From positions 1 to 26,141 of the IMG/VR virus record IMGVR_UViG_3300047388_000074: a stretch of DNA of 26,141 nucleotides; one strand, 5' to 3'. This DNA is from a virus. This document shows positions 5,317 through 12,232 of this stretch, piece by piece. Both the position numbers and the translations under genes were made by a program. How positions within the stretch are numbered: the first letter of the stretch is position 1; the number at the start of each line of letters is the position of its first letter. Below the pieces are notes generated by a model. It ran no database searches, was not told the origin of the DNA, and saw nothing but the letters and a program-made list of their open reading frames with translations.

Positions 5317-6665
5317 CGGTCAAGGCCCTCATGCCCGTGCGCTGGAATCTGGTCGCGCCCCTGGCTCACGAGGCCACGGATATGCACGCACTCGGGAACC
5401 GGCTGGCACGTCCAGTTCTGTCCGGTGCAGTTGCCGAGCTGATCGGCGAAAGCCTTCGGCCTGGCGACGTGGAAAGCGCGACTTTGGCTCGAACGCGTGG
5501 ATCCAGAACTTCGACAACGGCAACCAGAACACGAACCACGTCGACAACAACAACTGCGCTCGAGCCGTCCGCAAGTTCCAACCTGTTTTCCCTGCTCCTC
5601 GAGGCGTACCTCGATTGCCGGCGCACGAAGCGCAACAGCGCGAGTGCCCTCGCATTCGAGGCCCACCTCGAGGAGAACCTGTGTGACCTGCATACGGATC
5701 TGGTCTCAGGCGCCTACCGGCCTGGACGATCGACGTGCTTCGTCACGCTGCGTCCCAAGCCACGCGAGATCTGGGCGGCCGGCTTCCGCGATCGGGTGGT
5801 GCACCACCTCCTTCACAACCGGATCTCGCCTCGCTTCTACCGGTCGTTCACGGCCGACAGCTGCGCCTGCATTCCGGGCCGCGGCACGCTGTACGCCGCC
5901 CAACGCCTCGAGGCCCAGGTGCGCAGCATCACGCAGAACTGGTCGCGGCCCGCGGCCTATCTGAAGTGCGACCTGGCCAACTTCTTCGTGGCGATCGACA
6001 AGCACGTCCTGCGCGAGCAGCTGGTGCCGCGCGTCGACGGCGCCTGGTGGCAGGCACTGGCCGAGACCGTGCTGTTCCACGACCCGCGCGCCGACGTCGA
6101 CGTGCGCTCGCCGGCACAGGTGCTGCGCCTGGTGCCGGCGCACAAGAGCCTGTTCAATGCGCCGGCCGACACCGGCTTGCCGATCGGCAACCTGTCGTCG
6201 CAGTTCTTCGCCAACGTCTACTTGGACGCGTTCGACCAGTTCGCTAAGCACCAGCTGCGCGCCCCGCACTATGTGCGCTATGTCGACGACTTCGTGCTGC
6301 TCCATGAGTCGACGGCCGCGCTGAGCGCATGGCACGCGCGCATCCGTGACTTTCTGCCTGCACGACTCGGCGCCCACCTGAACCCACGCAAGACCGTTCT
6401 GCAGCCCGTAGAGCGCGGTATCGACTTCGTGGGGCATGTCATCCGCCCTTGGCACCGTTCGCCGCGCGCCAACGCGCTGCCGAACGCCCTGAAGCGCATC
6501 GGCAATGCCGCGAAGGTCGACGAGTTCGACCAGATCAACAGCTATTTCGGATTGCTGCGCCAGTCGCCGGCCAGCCATCATCTCCGCGCACAACTCGCCA
6601 ACGTCGCCCGCTCGCGCGGCTTCTGCGTCGCCGCTGCGTTCACCAAGATCTATCGCAGGGGCTGA
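5313..6665 (+). CDS. DGR reverse transcriptase; frame includes the template repeat
   Basis: This is 450 aa if it starts at ATG 5313, which overlaps the avd stop. The conserved domain begins near residue 90 (NLFSLLLEAYLDCRRTKRN) and runs to the end. Motifs seen are FRDRVVHHLLHNRISP, the first catalytic aspartate in KCDLANFF (D220), IGNLSSQ at 291-297 (the DGR-specific form of the usual QGxxxSP motif), the YVDD catalytic box at 323-326 and the primer-grip-side GIDFVGHVI. It copies TR RNA with adenine-directed errors and works with Avd. I see no ATG, GTG or TTG in frame between the TR and the conserved domain. Translation must therefore start at 5313, at GTG 5469 or TTG 5484, or at a non-standard codon. 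Residues about 59-86 are the out-of-frame reading of TR, a Thr/Arg/Ser-rich linker. The function is certain. The N-terminus is not. Confidence 0.95.
   Translation: MTVKALMPVRWNLVAPLAHEATDMHALGNRLARPVLSGAVAELIGESLRPGDVESATLARTRGSRTSTTATRTRTTSTTTTALEPSASSNLFSLLLEAYLDCRRTKRNSASALAFEAHLEENLCDLHTDLVSGAYRPGRSTCFVTLRPKPREIWAAGFRDRVVHHLLHNRISPRFYRSFTADSCACIPGRGTLYAAQRLEAQVRSITQNWSRPAAYLKCDLANFFVAIDKHVLREQLVPRVDGAWWQALAETVLFHDPRADVDVRSPAQVLRLVPAHKSLFNAPADTGLPIGNLSSQFFANVYLDAFDQFAKHQLRAPHYVRYVDDFVLLHESTAALSAWHARIRDFLPARLGAHLNPRKTVLQPVERGIDFVGHVIRPWHRSPRANALPNALKRIGNAAKVDEFDQINSYFGLLRQSPASHHLRAQLANVARSRGFCVAAAFTKIYRRG
5486..5573 (+). repeat. DGR template repeat TR
   Basis: This 88-bp template holds 27 adenines, mostly in nine AAC codons when read in the phase of the variable proteins. 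It is the invariant copy: both VRs differ from it almost only where it has A. It ends in the IMH-like GCTCGAGCCGTCCGC (5558-5572). It lies after avd, as in BPP-1. Unlike BPP-1, the open reading frame of the reverse transcriptase passes through it in another phase. The 5' limit is set by loss of similarity to both VRs upstream of GGCTCG. A longer functional template RNA, including about 170 nt of upstream spacer (5317-5485) and part of avd, is likely by analogy. Confidence 0.95.
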
Positions 6666-6692
6666 TCACTCTCCCCCTTCTATCAAACCGCC

Positions 6693-6698
6693 AAGGAG
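6693..6698 (+). promoter_or_regulatory. Shine-Dalgarno site fixing the start at 6705
   Basis: AAGGAG directly abuts an ATG at 6699, too close for initiation there. The second in-frame ATG at 6705 lies 6 nt after the site and is the better start. Confidence 0.7.
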
Positions 6699-6704
6699 AT
6701 GAAT

Positions 6705-7358
6705 ATGAGTAAGACAAGCGCCGAGAAAGACTTGGTCGTGATGCGCAGCGCGCCTGAGGCCGCGACCTTCCGCACCGATATTTACGGCTGGGTTTCCAGG
6801 GGCGGCATCTTCTATGGCGACAATGAGGACATCGCCCGATATGCAGGTTGCACTCACGTCGAGTGCAACCGCTGCGGTAAGCCGGTCGAGAAGCGCTGGC
6901 TCGCCTGCGATGGCTGCAGAGACTTGGCGGACATCGAACAATTCGAGAAGCGCGACCGCAAGGACTGGGACGGCATCGCGATGCTGTACTCCCAGCGAAC
7001 CGACGAGTACTACAGCGACTTCGACGCGATCTTAGACGCCATGTCCGACGATGACGAGACGATCACTCTGGCGGACATGCGGCTGATGGTCTGCGAGCCG
7101 TGTATGCCTCTTCCGCTCAACTCGGATTTTTTCGAGGACTGCTTCGCCGAGGATCACGACGAGAGCGACCTCCCCAAGGAAATTTGGGACGCGATGGACG
7201 CTTTCAACGCGGTGCTCGGCGCCATGACGCCCCTGTCGTGGTCGCCCGGGAAGTTCGCGCTCGACCTGAACGGCCCCGTCGTGAAAGCCATTATCGGCGC
7301 CACCCCTACCCCTCTCGCTCAGGATGCTGGCAGCCTGGTGGATGGGGATCGCGGGTGA
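6705..7358 (+). CDS. Unknown acidic phage protein with CxxC zinc-ribbon-like motif
   Basis: This is a 217-aa protein (219 if the ATG at 6699 is used). Residues about 48-72 hold four or five cysteines arranged as C-x(4)-C-x(2)-C then C-x(2)-C (CTHVECNRCGKPVEKR and ACDGC), which suggests a zinc-binding knuckle. The rest is strongly acidic (DDDE, DFFEDCFAEDHDESD) with a second CEPC pair near residue 127. I do not recognise a family. It starts the operon segment after the DGR and its TGA overlaps the GTG of the methyltransferase (GTGA, 7355-7358). Such acidic proteins beside a phage methyltransferase could be DNA mimics or regulators, but nothing here proves that. Confidence 0.75.
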   Translation: MSKTSAEKDLVVMRSAPEAATFRTDIYGWVSRGGIFYGDNEDIARYAGCTHVECNRCGKPVEKRWLACDGCRDLADIEQFEKRDRKDWDGIAMLYSQRTDEYYSDFDAILDAMSDDDETITLADMRLMVCEPCMPLPLNSDFFEDCFAEDHDESDLPKEIWDAMDAFNAVLGAMTPLSWSPGKFALDLNGPVVKAIIGATPTPLAQDAGSLVDGDRG

Positions 7359-8740
7359 AGTACTTGTCCGTCTGCTCCGGCATCGAGGCGGCATCTGTCG
7401 CTTGGTCGCCGCTCGGCTGGAAGCCCTGGGCCTTCAGCGAGATCGACCGATTCCCGAGCGCCGTGCTGGCTCACCACTACCCGAAGACGCCGAACCTCGG
7501 CGACATGACCGATTTCAAGGACTGGCCCGATGCAAGCCTCGATCTTCTCTGCGGAGGAACTCCCTGCCAGTCCTTCAGCAACGCTGGACTCCGAGCAGGA
7601 CTGGATAACCCTCGTGGCCAACTCATGCTCACCTTTGGTGCCATTGCTGCAAAGTATCGGCCCCGCTGGCTGGTTTGGGAGAACGTCCCCGGCGTCTTGT
7701 CAAGCAACGGAGGACGGGAATTTGGTGCCTTCCTCGGGCTCCTGGGCTTCCTCGGGTATGGGTTCGCCTACCGCGTTCTGGACGCTCAATATGTGCGAGT
7801 GGACGGCCACGGGCGCGCCGTCCCCCAACGACGGAACCGTGTGTTCGTTGTCGGATGTCTTGGAGACTGGCGAAGTGCCGCTGCGGTACTTCTTGAGCGC
7901 GAAAGCCTGCGCGGGGATCCTGCGCCGCGCCGACAAGCGGGGACGGGTTCTGCCATCGGCGCTCTTGCAGGCGTTGGCCCAGGTAGCGGCTGGCGCGTAG
8001 GGGCTGACGAAGCTGCCGCAGGGCAACTCATTGCCGGCACGATGACGAGCAACGGAGATGCGCACCCCGGGTTCAAGGACATCAACGGCTTGGTGTCGAT
8101 GTGCCTGAACGCGAAGGGGGGGGTAGGCCGGATGGACGCGGAGTCGGAGACGCTGATTCCTACCAACGGGGGTGCCTTCGATGTTGCTCCCACGATCACG
8201 GCGAGCATCGGCGAGCAGACTGGCCAGGACGCGATGAACCTCGGGCTGGTGTCGTTCCAGACTCGTGGCTCCAACATCGACTTGCACCAAGGCGTCGCAG
8301 CGACGTGCGGCCTGAACATCGACCGAGCAAGCGGCGGTGCGCCTTGCATTGCATCCGACCCCACTCAGATCACTTCGCGCGAGAACCGCAGCAACCCGCA
8401 GCCGGGCGATCCTTGCCACACGCTGGCGAAGGGCGCGCACGCGCCGGCCATCGCTTTCAATGCCCGGCAAAACCCGATCAATGGCCCGATCAATGGCCCG
8501 ATCGACACCAACGGATCGACGAATGGCGTGATGGTTCCGTCGATGCAGGTGCGCCGTCTCACGCCCACCGAGTGCGAGCGGCTGATGGGCTTCCCCGATG
8601 GCTACACCGCCATCACCTGGCGCGGCAAGCCTGCCGCCGACGGCCCGCGCTACAAGGCGCTCGGCAACTCCTGGGCGACGAACTGCGCGCGCTGGGTCGG
8701 GCGGCGTATCGCCATCGTTGATCAACTTTCGAAGGACTAG
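7355..8740 (+). CDS. C5-cytosine DNA methyltransferase
   Basis: This 461-aa protein starts at GTG 7355 (GTGA overlap). Motif I is LSVCSGIEAASVAW, motif IV is GGTPCQSFSNAG with the catalytic cysteine at about residue 71, motif VI is WENVPGVL, motif VIII is QRRNRVFVVG, and motif X is YKALGNSWATN near the C-terminus, preceded by LTPTECERLMGFPDGY (motif IX). The enzyme transfers a methyl group from S-adenosylmethionine to carbon 5 of cytosine. The recognition region between motifs VIII and IX is long (about 240 residues) and rich in Gly, Asn and Ser. No restriction enzyme gene is near, so it is an orphan phage enzyme. It probably protects phage DNA from host restriction. The target sequence cannot be read from the protein. 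A short tandem repeat lies in the recognition region. Confidence 0.93.
   Translation: MKYLSVCSGIEAASVAWSPLGWKPWAFSEIDRFPSAVLAHHYPKTPNLGDMTDFKDWPDASLDLLCGGTPCQSFSNAGLRAGLDNPRGQLMLTFGAIAAKYRPRWLVWENVPGVLSSNGGREFGAFLGLLGFLGYGFAYRVLDAQYVRVDGHGRAVPQRRNRVFVVGCLGDWRSAAAVLLERESLRGDPAPRRQAGTGSAIGALAGVGPGSGWRVGADEAAAGQLIAGTMTSNGDAHPGFKDINGLVSMCLNAKGGVGRMDAESETLIPTNGGAFDVAPTITASIGEQTGQDAMNLGLVSFQTRGSNIDLHQGVAATCGLNIDRASGGAPCIASDPTQITSRENRSNPQPGDPCHTLAKGAHAPAIAFNARQNPINGPINGPIDTNGSTNGVMVPSMQVRRLTPTECERLMGFPDGYTAITWRGKPAADGPRYKALGNSWATNCARWVGRRIAIVDQLSKD
8473..8503 (+). repeat. 12-bp tandem repeat inside the methyltransferase gene
   Basis: CCCGATCAATGG occurs twice in tandem (8473-8484, 8485-8496), followed by a partial third copy (CCCGATC). 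It encodes repeats of NGPI in the recognition-side region. The unit is a multiple of three, so copy-number change would not break the frame. Confidence 0.85.
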
Positions 8741-8745
8741 ACCCC

Positions 8746-8937
8746 ATGTGCTTGATCCCATCCGATGATGAAACGATCGAATTTCTTCGTGAATGCGAAC
8801 ACGCGTGGGTCAAGAACAAGAACGGAAGTCTGCGAATCGGCAGCGGAATCATCGCTCACGTCGTCATGATCATCGACGCCAAAGATGCAGAGATCGCCAG
8901 ACTCCGATCAGCCATCGCAACAAAGGAAGCCCAATGA
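8746..8937 (+). CDS. Small protein of unknown function (63 aa)
   Basis: This 63-aa ORF starts at ATG 8746, five bases after the methyltransferase stop, with AGGAC upstream as a weak ribosome site. The N-terminal half is acidic (DDETIEFLRECEHAW). The C-terminal half forms a likely coiled coil (DAKDAEIARLRSAIATKEAQ) after a short hydrophobic stretch (GIIAHVVMIID). Its TGA overlaps the next ATG (8934-8937), which supports real translation. The family is not recognised. Phage small proteins ending in such a coil are common. Confidence 0.65.
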   Translation: MCLIPSDDETIEFLRECEHAWVKNKNGSLRIGSGIIAHVVMIIDAKDAEIARLRSAIATKEAQ

Positions 8938-9773
8938 CCCACCCCATGGACAACATCACACCCGTAGAGCTGCCGGAACTGCCCGGTTGGGTACTCAATG
9001 CCGCCAAGCCGCATATCGTGACTGGTATGCAAGCCTACGCCCGCGCCGCTGTCATGGATGATCGCGCGAGGCTGGGAAGTGCAGTAGCGGTGCCGGAAGC
9101 GCACGACGAACTGGGCCGCGATCTCGATGGAGAAATCTCGCTGGACTGGCAGAACAAGGCTGGCGACATGCTCTCTATGTCCTTGTCGAAGGATGGCCGA
9201 CTCGCGTGGGCGGTTCATCGCGCCGGCCCGAACGGAAGCGGAAAAGCGCAACTCAACGAGCACGCGTACTGGCTGCTCAACGACGTTCTCGACGAATGCG
9301 CCGCTACCCCTCCTGCCGCCAAGGTAGGCACCTCAAGCGCGTCTGCCGAAGTGTCCACGCCGCCATCAGAAGTTTGGTTGTCCCCGTCGTCGTCGACTGG
9401 CGAATGGCACAACGTGCACCTCCGCGACGGCCCGGGGCCTCACGGGTTCATGAATCCCGCCAGCCCCACAGTGATGGCTCACCGCTACGTCCTCGCCACC
9501 CTGTCCTCTCCCGCCAAAAAGGTAGGCACCGAGGATGCGGATGCACAGGAGACGCCGGGCAAGCGAGGTTTTGCGTTCAACGAGGAACGTCGCACCGCAC
9601 CCCAACCGCCCGAGGCGATGGCCCCCGTCAAAGTGGAGACGGAGGCCGTGATCGACCTGATGCATCGCGCAGGGTTTGCGGGATCATCGTGGACGCTCGG
9701 GGTAGAAGAAATGGCGCGGGTTCTGGCGCTCACTACCCCTGCGGGGAAAGCAGCGAAGGGGGAGCAGTCATGA
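8934..9773 (+). CDS. Unknown phage protein (279 aa), low-complexity linkers
   Basis: This 279-aa protein is coupled to its neighbours on both sides by ATGA overlaps (8934-8937 and 9770-9773). It has an N-terminal helical part with PVELPELPGWVLN, then a compact segment (EISLDWQNKAGDMLSMSLS, LAWAVHRAG) that resembles phage proteins acting on base-content-poor patterns of unknown role. Ser/Ala/Pro-rich linkers follow, in which the 12-base AAGGTAGGCACC occurs twice (9321-9332 and 9519-9530) and encodes KVGT each time. The C-terminal piece (VIDLMHRAGFAGSSWTLG) looks like a short helical domain. This modular make-up suggests assembly from pieces. No function is proposed. Confidence 0.7.
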   Translation: MTHPMDNITPVELPELPGWVLNAAKPHIVTGMQAYARAAVMDDRARLGSAVAVPEAHDELGRDLDGEISLDWQNKAGDMLSMSLSKDGRLAWAVHRAGPNGSGKAQLNEHAYWLLNDVLDECAATPPAAKVGTSSASAEVSTPPSEVWLSPSSSTGEWHNVHLRDGPGPHGFMNPASPTVMAHRYVLATLSSPAKKVGTEDADAQETPGKRGFAFNEERRTAPQPPEAMAPVKVETEAVIDLMHRAGFAGSSWTLGVEEMARVLALTTPAGKAAKGEQS

Positions 9774-9901
9774 GCGAAAATACTGCTTGGACAATCGTCG
9801 CAGTCGCTGCATTGTCTGCCGCCGTGGCCCTGATCGTTTGCGGCCACGTCGGCTGGTTGATTGCCGCGCTTCTGATTTTCTTTATTCTGATCGGAAGTTG
9901 A
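9770..9901 (+). CDS. Small two-helix membrane protein (43 aa)
   Basis: This is a 43-aa ORF with an ATGA overlap to the preceding gene. Two hydrophobic helices (TIVAVAALSAAVALIVCG and WLIAALLIFFILIG) are separated by a short HVG turn and no charged residue follows. It is therefore an inner-membrane hairpin peptide. It lies in the accessory segment and not in the lysis operon. Roles such as superinfection exclusion are possible but not shown. Similar tiny membrane proteins are frequent in temperate phages. Confidence 0.6.
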   Translation: MSENTAWTIVAVAALSAAVALIVCGHVGWLIAALLIFFILIGS

Positions 9902-9902
9902 C

Positions 9903-10592
9903 ATGACCAGCACCCCCTCTAGTCCCGCATCCCCTACGGCAAGCCTGCCGGTTGCGACAATCAAGCGCGGTGCTCAAACGCCGTGGGGCTTCGCTGGCCT
10001 GCTCCTGCAATGGGAGCCGGGGCTGCAAGACATTCCGCCCGGCGAGCACAAGGTCTACGCCGAATCCCAGCTATCCGCCCTCCGCGACCAGGTTGCGCGG
10101 CTGGAGCGGGAGAGACTGGAGGATAAGGGTAGCGCCGACTTCTTGCGCGCTGCCTTCAAGAACTTCCATCGCTCGCTCTGCGCTCGGTTCGGCTACGTGC
10201 ATGACGATGCCGACTGGTATCGCGATCAAGTCTCGCTTGAAGAGCACATCGCCCTCAAGGCTTCCCAGGCCGCGCCTCTCGACGTGGAGCGGGTGATGGG
10301 GTTGGCGGACAAGATGGCCTACGCATGGCACACCTACGAGCTCGACCAGTGCGCCGAAACAGCTATGCTTTTCGGGGATGCCCGCGAAGCTCTCCGCGCT
10401 GCCATCGTCAGCGCCAGAGCGGCTACGTTGGGCGTGATTCGCGAAGTCGAGGAGCTGCTGACGAATGTCCAGCCCAAGATCGCGAGCAACTGCCTTCCGG
10501 GCCGCGCGGGGTTCATCGATAACTACATCGATCCTGCACTTAAGAAGCTGCGCGCGGCTCTTGCTGCAATGCCAGCGAAGGAGATGAAGTGA
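9903..10592 (+). CDS. Unknown phage protein with central coiled coil (229 aa)
   Basis: This 229-aa protein starts at ATG 9903, one base after the preceding stop. A Ser/Pro/Thr-rich, probably disordered N-terminus of about 20 residues leads to a segment with WGFAGLLLQWEPG, then a coiled coil (ESQLSALRDQVARLERERLE) and long helices with a Cys/His-containing piece (HRSLCARFGYVHDDADWY). A last helical region is rich in Arg and Glu. I do not recognise a family. The next gene starts inside its stop (GTGA, 10589-10592). Confidence 0.7.
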   Translation: MTSTPSSPASPTASLPVATIKRGAQTPWGFAGLLLQWEPGLQDIPPGEHKVYAESQLSALRDQVARLERERLEDKGSADFLRAAFKNFHRSLCARFGYVHDDADWYRDQVSLEEHIALKASQAAPLDVERVMGLADKMAYAWHTYELDQCAETAMLFGDAREALRAAIVSARAATLGVIREVEELLTNVQPKIASNCLPGRAGFIDNYIDPALKKLRAALAAMPAKEMK

Positions 10593-10744
10593 GTCGCATC
10601 GATACATTCATCGTCGGCATGAGCGCTGGCGCTACTGTCGCATCCGGACATGGCGCAGCGATCTGCGCGTTAGGCGCATTTCTTGGCGGCGTGATCAATG
10701 CTTGCGCCATCATCTCGGTTGACGCAGCCCCAGCGAAGGAGTAG
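10589..10744 (+). CDS. Small hydrophobic protein (51 aa), GTG start
   Basis: This is a 51-aa ORF from GTG 10589 (overlapping the preceding TGA) to TAG 10742-10744. It consists of MSRIDTFIVGMSAGATVASG, then a Gly/Ala-rich hydrophobic stretch (AAICALGAFLGGVINACAII) that could span the membrane once, and a short SVDAAPAKE tail. It lies four bases before the Xis-like gene. Coding is supported by the overlap and by an uninterrupted frame. It is below the size where chance can be excluded. No function is recognised. Confidence 0.5.
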   Translation: MSRIDTFIVGMSAGATVASGHGAAICALGAFLGGVINACAIISVDAAPAKE

Positions 10745-10748
10745 CGCA

Positions 10749-10976
10749 ATGAGCGAAACCCTCACCATCGACCAGATCGCCGAACTGATGCACGTCACGC
10801 CGAAGACCGCGCGCGACAAGAAGGTCACCGATCCGAAGTTCCCACGGCCTGCGTTCCAGACGTCGCAGCGCAACCGAGCCTGGCGCCGCGCCGATGTGTT
10901 CGCCTATCTTGGCATCACAGACGCGCTGCAATCTGCTCCGGGCTCTCTCGGTAGTACGTCCGCAACAGCAGGTTGA
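10749..10976 (+). CDS. AlpA/excisionase-like DNA-binding protein
   Basis: This is a 75-aa protein starting at ATG 10749. Residues 1-58 form a MerR/AlpA-type winged-helix domain: LTIDQIAELMHVTPKTARDK as the recognition helices, DPKFPRP with the typical proline wing, and NRAWRRADVFAYL to close. Such proteins act as recombination directionality factors (Xis/Cox) or as transcription activators of int. It is transcribed towards the integrase and their 3' ends overlap by 62 bp (10915-10976), so antisense interference between them is possible. Its position next to int supports excisionase. A role as a regulator is the alternative. Confidence 0.75.
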   Translation: MSETLTIDQIAELMHVTPKTARDKKVTDPKFPRPAFQTSQRNRAWRRADVFAYLGITDALQSAPGSLGSTSATAG

Positions 10977-11913
10977 GGTCGCGATGCCCAGACACGCGCG
11001 CCAGGGTCATGACATCAACGCGGCGCGCGAGCATCGTCAGCGCCATGGCCCGAGAGTCGTGGAAGTGCAGATGCTTCAGCAGGCACGCATCCCGACCCTT
11101 GCGGAACAAGGCATCGAGCGAAGCGGCCTTGATCGTCCATGGTGATCCGGTCACGCCGGCCATCAGCACGCCCAGGAGACGCACAGTGCCGCGCGTCAGG
11201 GGCACAACCCGCACTCCTTCTGCCTCGAGCATCTTGTGCGTCCCCAGGCGGGCCGTGCGCCGAACGAGATCCACGCTCGTGGATTCGAGCCCCATCACCT
11301 CGCCAGCCCGCATCGCGCTCCGCAGCGCCACCATGAAGGCCCAGGCCACCTCTTGGTATTTCGTCGTCGGCCGCCGGCCGGTGCGATAGCCGAGCCAGCG
11401 CACGATGCGCCGGATCTCGCGCCAGGTTGGCAGCTGATCCCGCGGCGGGTTGTCGCCGGGCATCCTCAGCCCCTTCCATGGCGATTCGCCGCACCATTTC
11501 CACTCGTCGCGTGCGATCGACCAGACGTTGCGCAGGAGGTTGATGTCGCGCTGAACTGAGCCCTTGGATACGACCTTGAGCCGGGCATCCCGCCAGCGGT
11601 TCAGGTCATCGGTGCCAACCTCGTGCAGTACCTTGGCAGCCAGCCATGAGAAATCCCGCTGGAAGGCGGTGAAGCGTAGCCCCTCTGCGCGCCGGCCGCG
11701 TTTGTCGACGCTCACCTCGCGCTCGTAGCGCTCCAGCGCTTCCGCCACTGTGCGCCGCGGGAACTGGCCGCGCGCGCCATCAAGGATCGCCGCTTCTTCC
11801 CGCGCCGCCCAGGCCGTCGCCGTCGCCTTGAGGTCGAAGGTCTTCGACGTCCGAACGCCAGCGCGCTCGATCTCGACCTTCCACTTCCCCCGCACCTTCC
11901 GAATGTAGGCCAT
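10915..11913 (-). CDS. int: Tyrosine-type phage integrase
   Basis: This 332-aa protein carries a short N-terminal arm-binding domain (MAYIRKVRGKWKVEIERAG) and a core-binding SAM-like helical domain of about residues 55-145. The catalytic domain shows R202 in ALRSAMRAGEV, a beta-hairpin K227 (GTHKMLE), H285/R288 in HFHDSRA, H310 in SGHRD and a TYY pair at 319-321 holding the nucleophilic tyrosine. It would join phage attP to a bacterial attB site. It reads in the direction opposite to the + operon and its 3' end overlaps the Xis-like gene. Lysis genes lie beyond its 5' end. Confidence 0.95.
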   Translation of the reverse strand: MAYIRKVRGKWKVEIERAGVRTSKTFDLKATATAWAAREEAAILDGARGQFPRRTVAEALERYEREVSVDKRGRRAEGLRFTAFQRDFSWLAAKVLHEVGTDDLNRWRDARLKVVSKGSVQRDINLLRNVWSIARDEWKWCGESPWKGLRMPGDNPPRDQLPTWREIRRIVRWLGYRTGRRPTTKYQEVAWAFMVALRSAMRAGEVMGLESTSVDLVRRTARLGTHKMLEAEGVRVVPLTRGTVRLLGVLMAGVTGSPWTIKAASLDALFRKGRDACLLKHLHFHDSRAMALTMLARRVDVMTLARVSGHRDLNLLLRTYYRESPEQIAARL

Positions 11914-12140
11914 CGCTCCCCCAGGTTTCCCGAGCGGGATGCCGGTCGGGCTCCAGTCGGGATGGCGAAGCGATTCTAGTCGGCGCTCATGGGTGCCTGA
12001 AGATGCACACCACGAATAGAAATCGGCGCTTGGCTACTCTTGGAGATTCTCTGGTGGCACTATTCTGGTGCCCCGAGCCGGGGTCGCATTTGAGCATCCA
12101 TGCGGGTTTCAGACTGGCGATCGGGATTTCGTCGAGCGCC
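11914..12140. other. Intergenic region upstream of int, candidate attP
   Basis: These 227 bp hold no gene I can support. Two small inverted repeats are adjacent: GGCAC at 12056-12060 and GTGCC at 12068-12072 separated by 7 nt, and CCCCG/CGGGG at 12071-12083 with a 3-nt loop. CTGGTG is repeated at 12051 and 12065. A pair of inverted repeats flanking a 7-nt spacer is the arrangement expected for a core site of a tyrosine recombinase. No tRNA 3' end with a proper T-loop was found. The int promoter and arm sites presumably also lie here, but none is clear. Confidence 0.3.
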
Positions 12141-12230
12141 TCAACCCTTCACCGGCTTCGTCAGCCACCAGAACAATACTGCCAGCAGCACCGCCAGGAT
12201 GACATCGGAGGCGGTGAGGCGGCGGGTCAC
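12141..12230 (-). CDS. 29-aa single-span membrane peptide at end of lysis operon
   Basis: An ORF of 29 codons starts at GTG 12230, two bases after the preceding stop, and ends at TGA 12143-12141. Its product is MTRRLTASDV, then ILAVLLAVLFWWL, then TKPVKG: a positively charged N-terminus, one hydrophobic span and a short basic tail, which makes a plausible small inner-membrane protein. It is the last gene of the long - strand operon. Whether it belongs to lysis timing, for example as an antiholin-like peptide, is inference. So short an ORF could still be chance, but its hydrophobic design and position are suggestive. Confidence 0.45.
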   Translation of the reverse strand: MTRRLTASDVILAVLLAVLFWWLTKPVKG

Positions 12231-12232
12231 GA

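Noticed and set aside
5400-5485. Extension of the TR upstream of 5486
   Set aside because: Comparison with the sequence before both VRs gives many mismatches at non-adenine bases, so the shared repeat ends near GGCTCG.
9321-9530. Two copies of AAGGTAGGCACC within one unknown gene
   Set aside because: It is only a 12-base in-frame repeat encoding KVGT in linkers. It probably comes from duplication of a linker and is not a regulatory element.
12065-12104. Possible tRNA 3' end (TGGTGCCCCGAGCC) as attachment core on the - strand
   Set aside because: The acceptor-like part is present, but the neighbouring bases do not form a T-arm with a standard TTC loop, so a tRNA or tRNA fragment cannot be supported.
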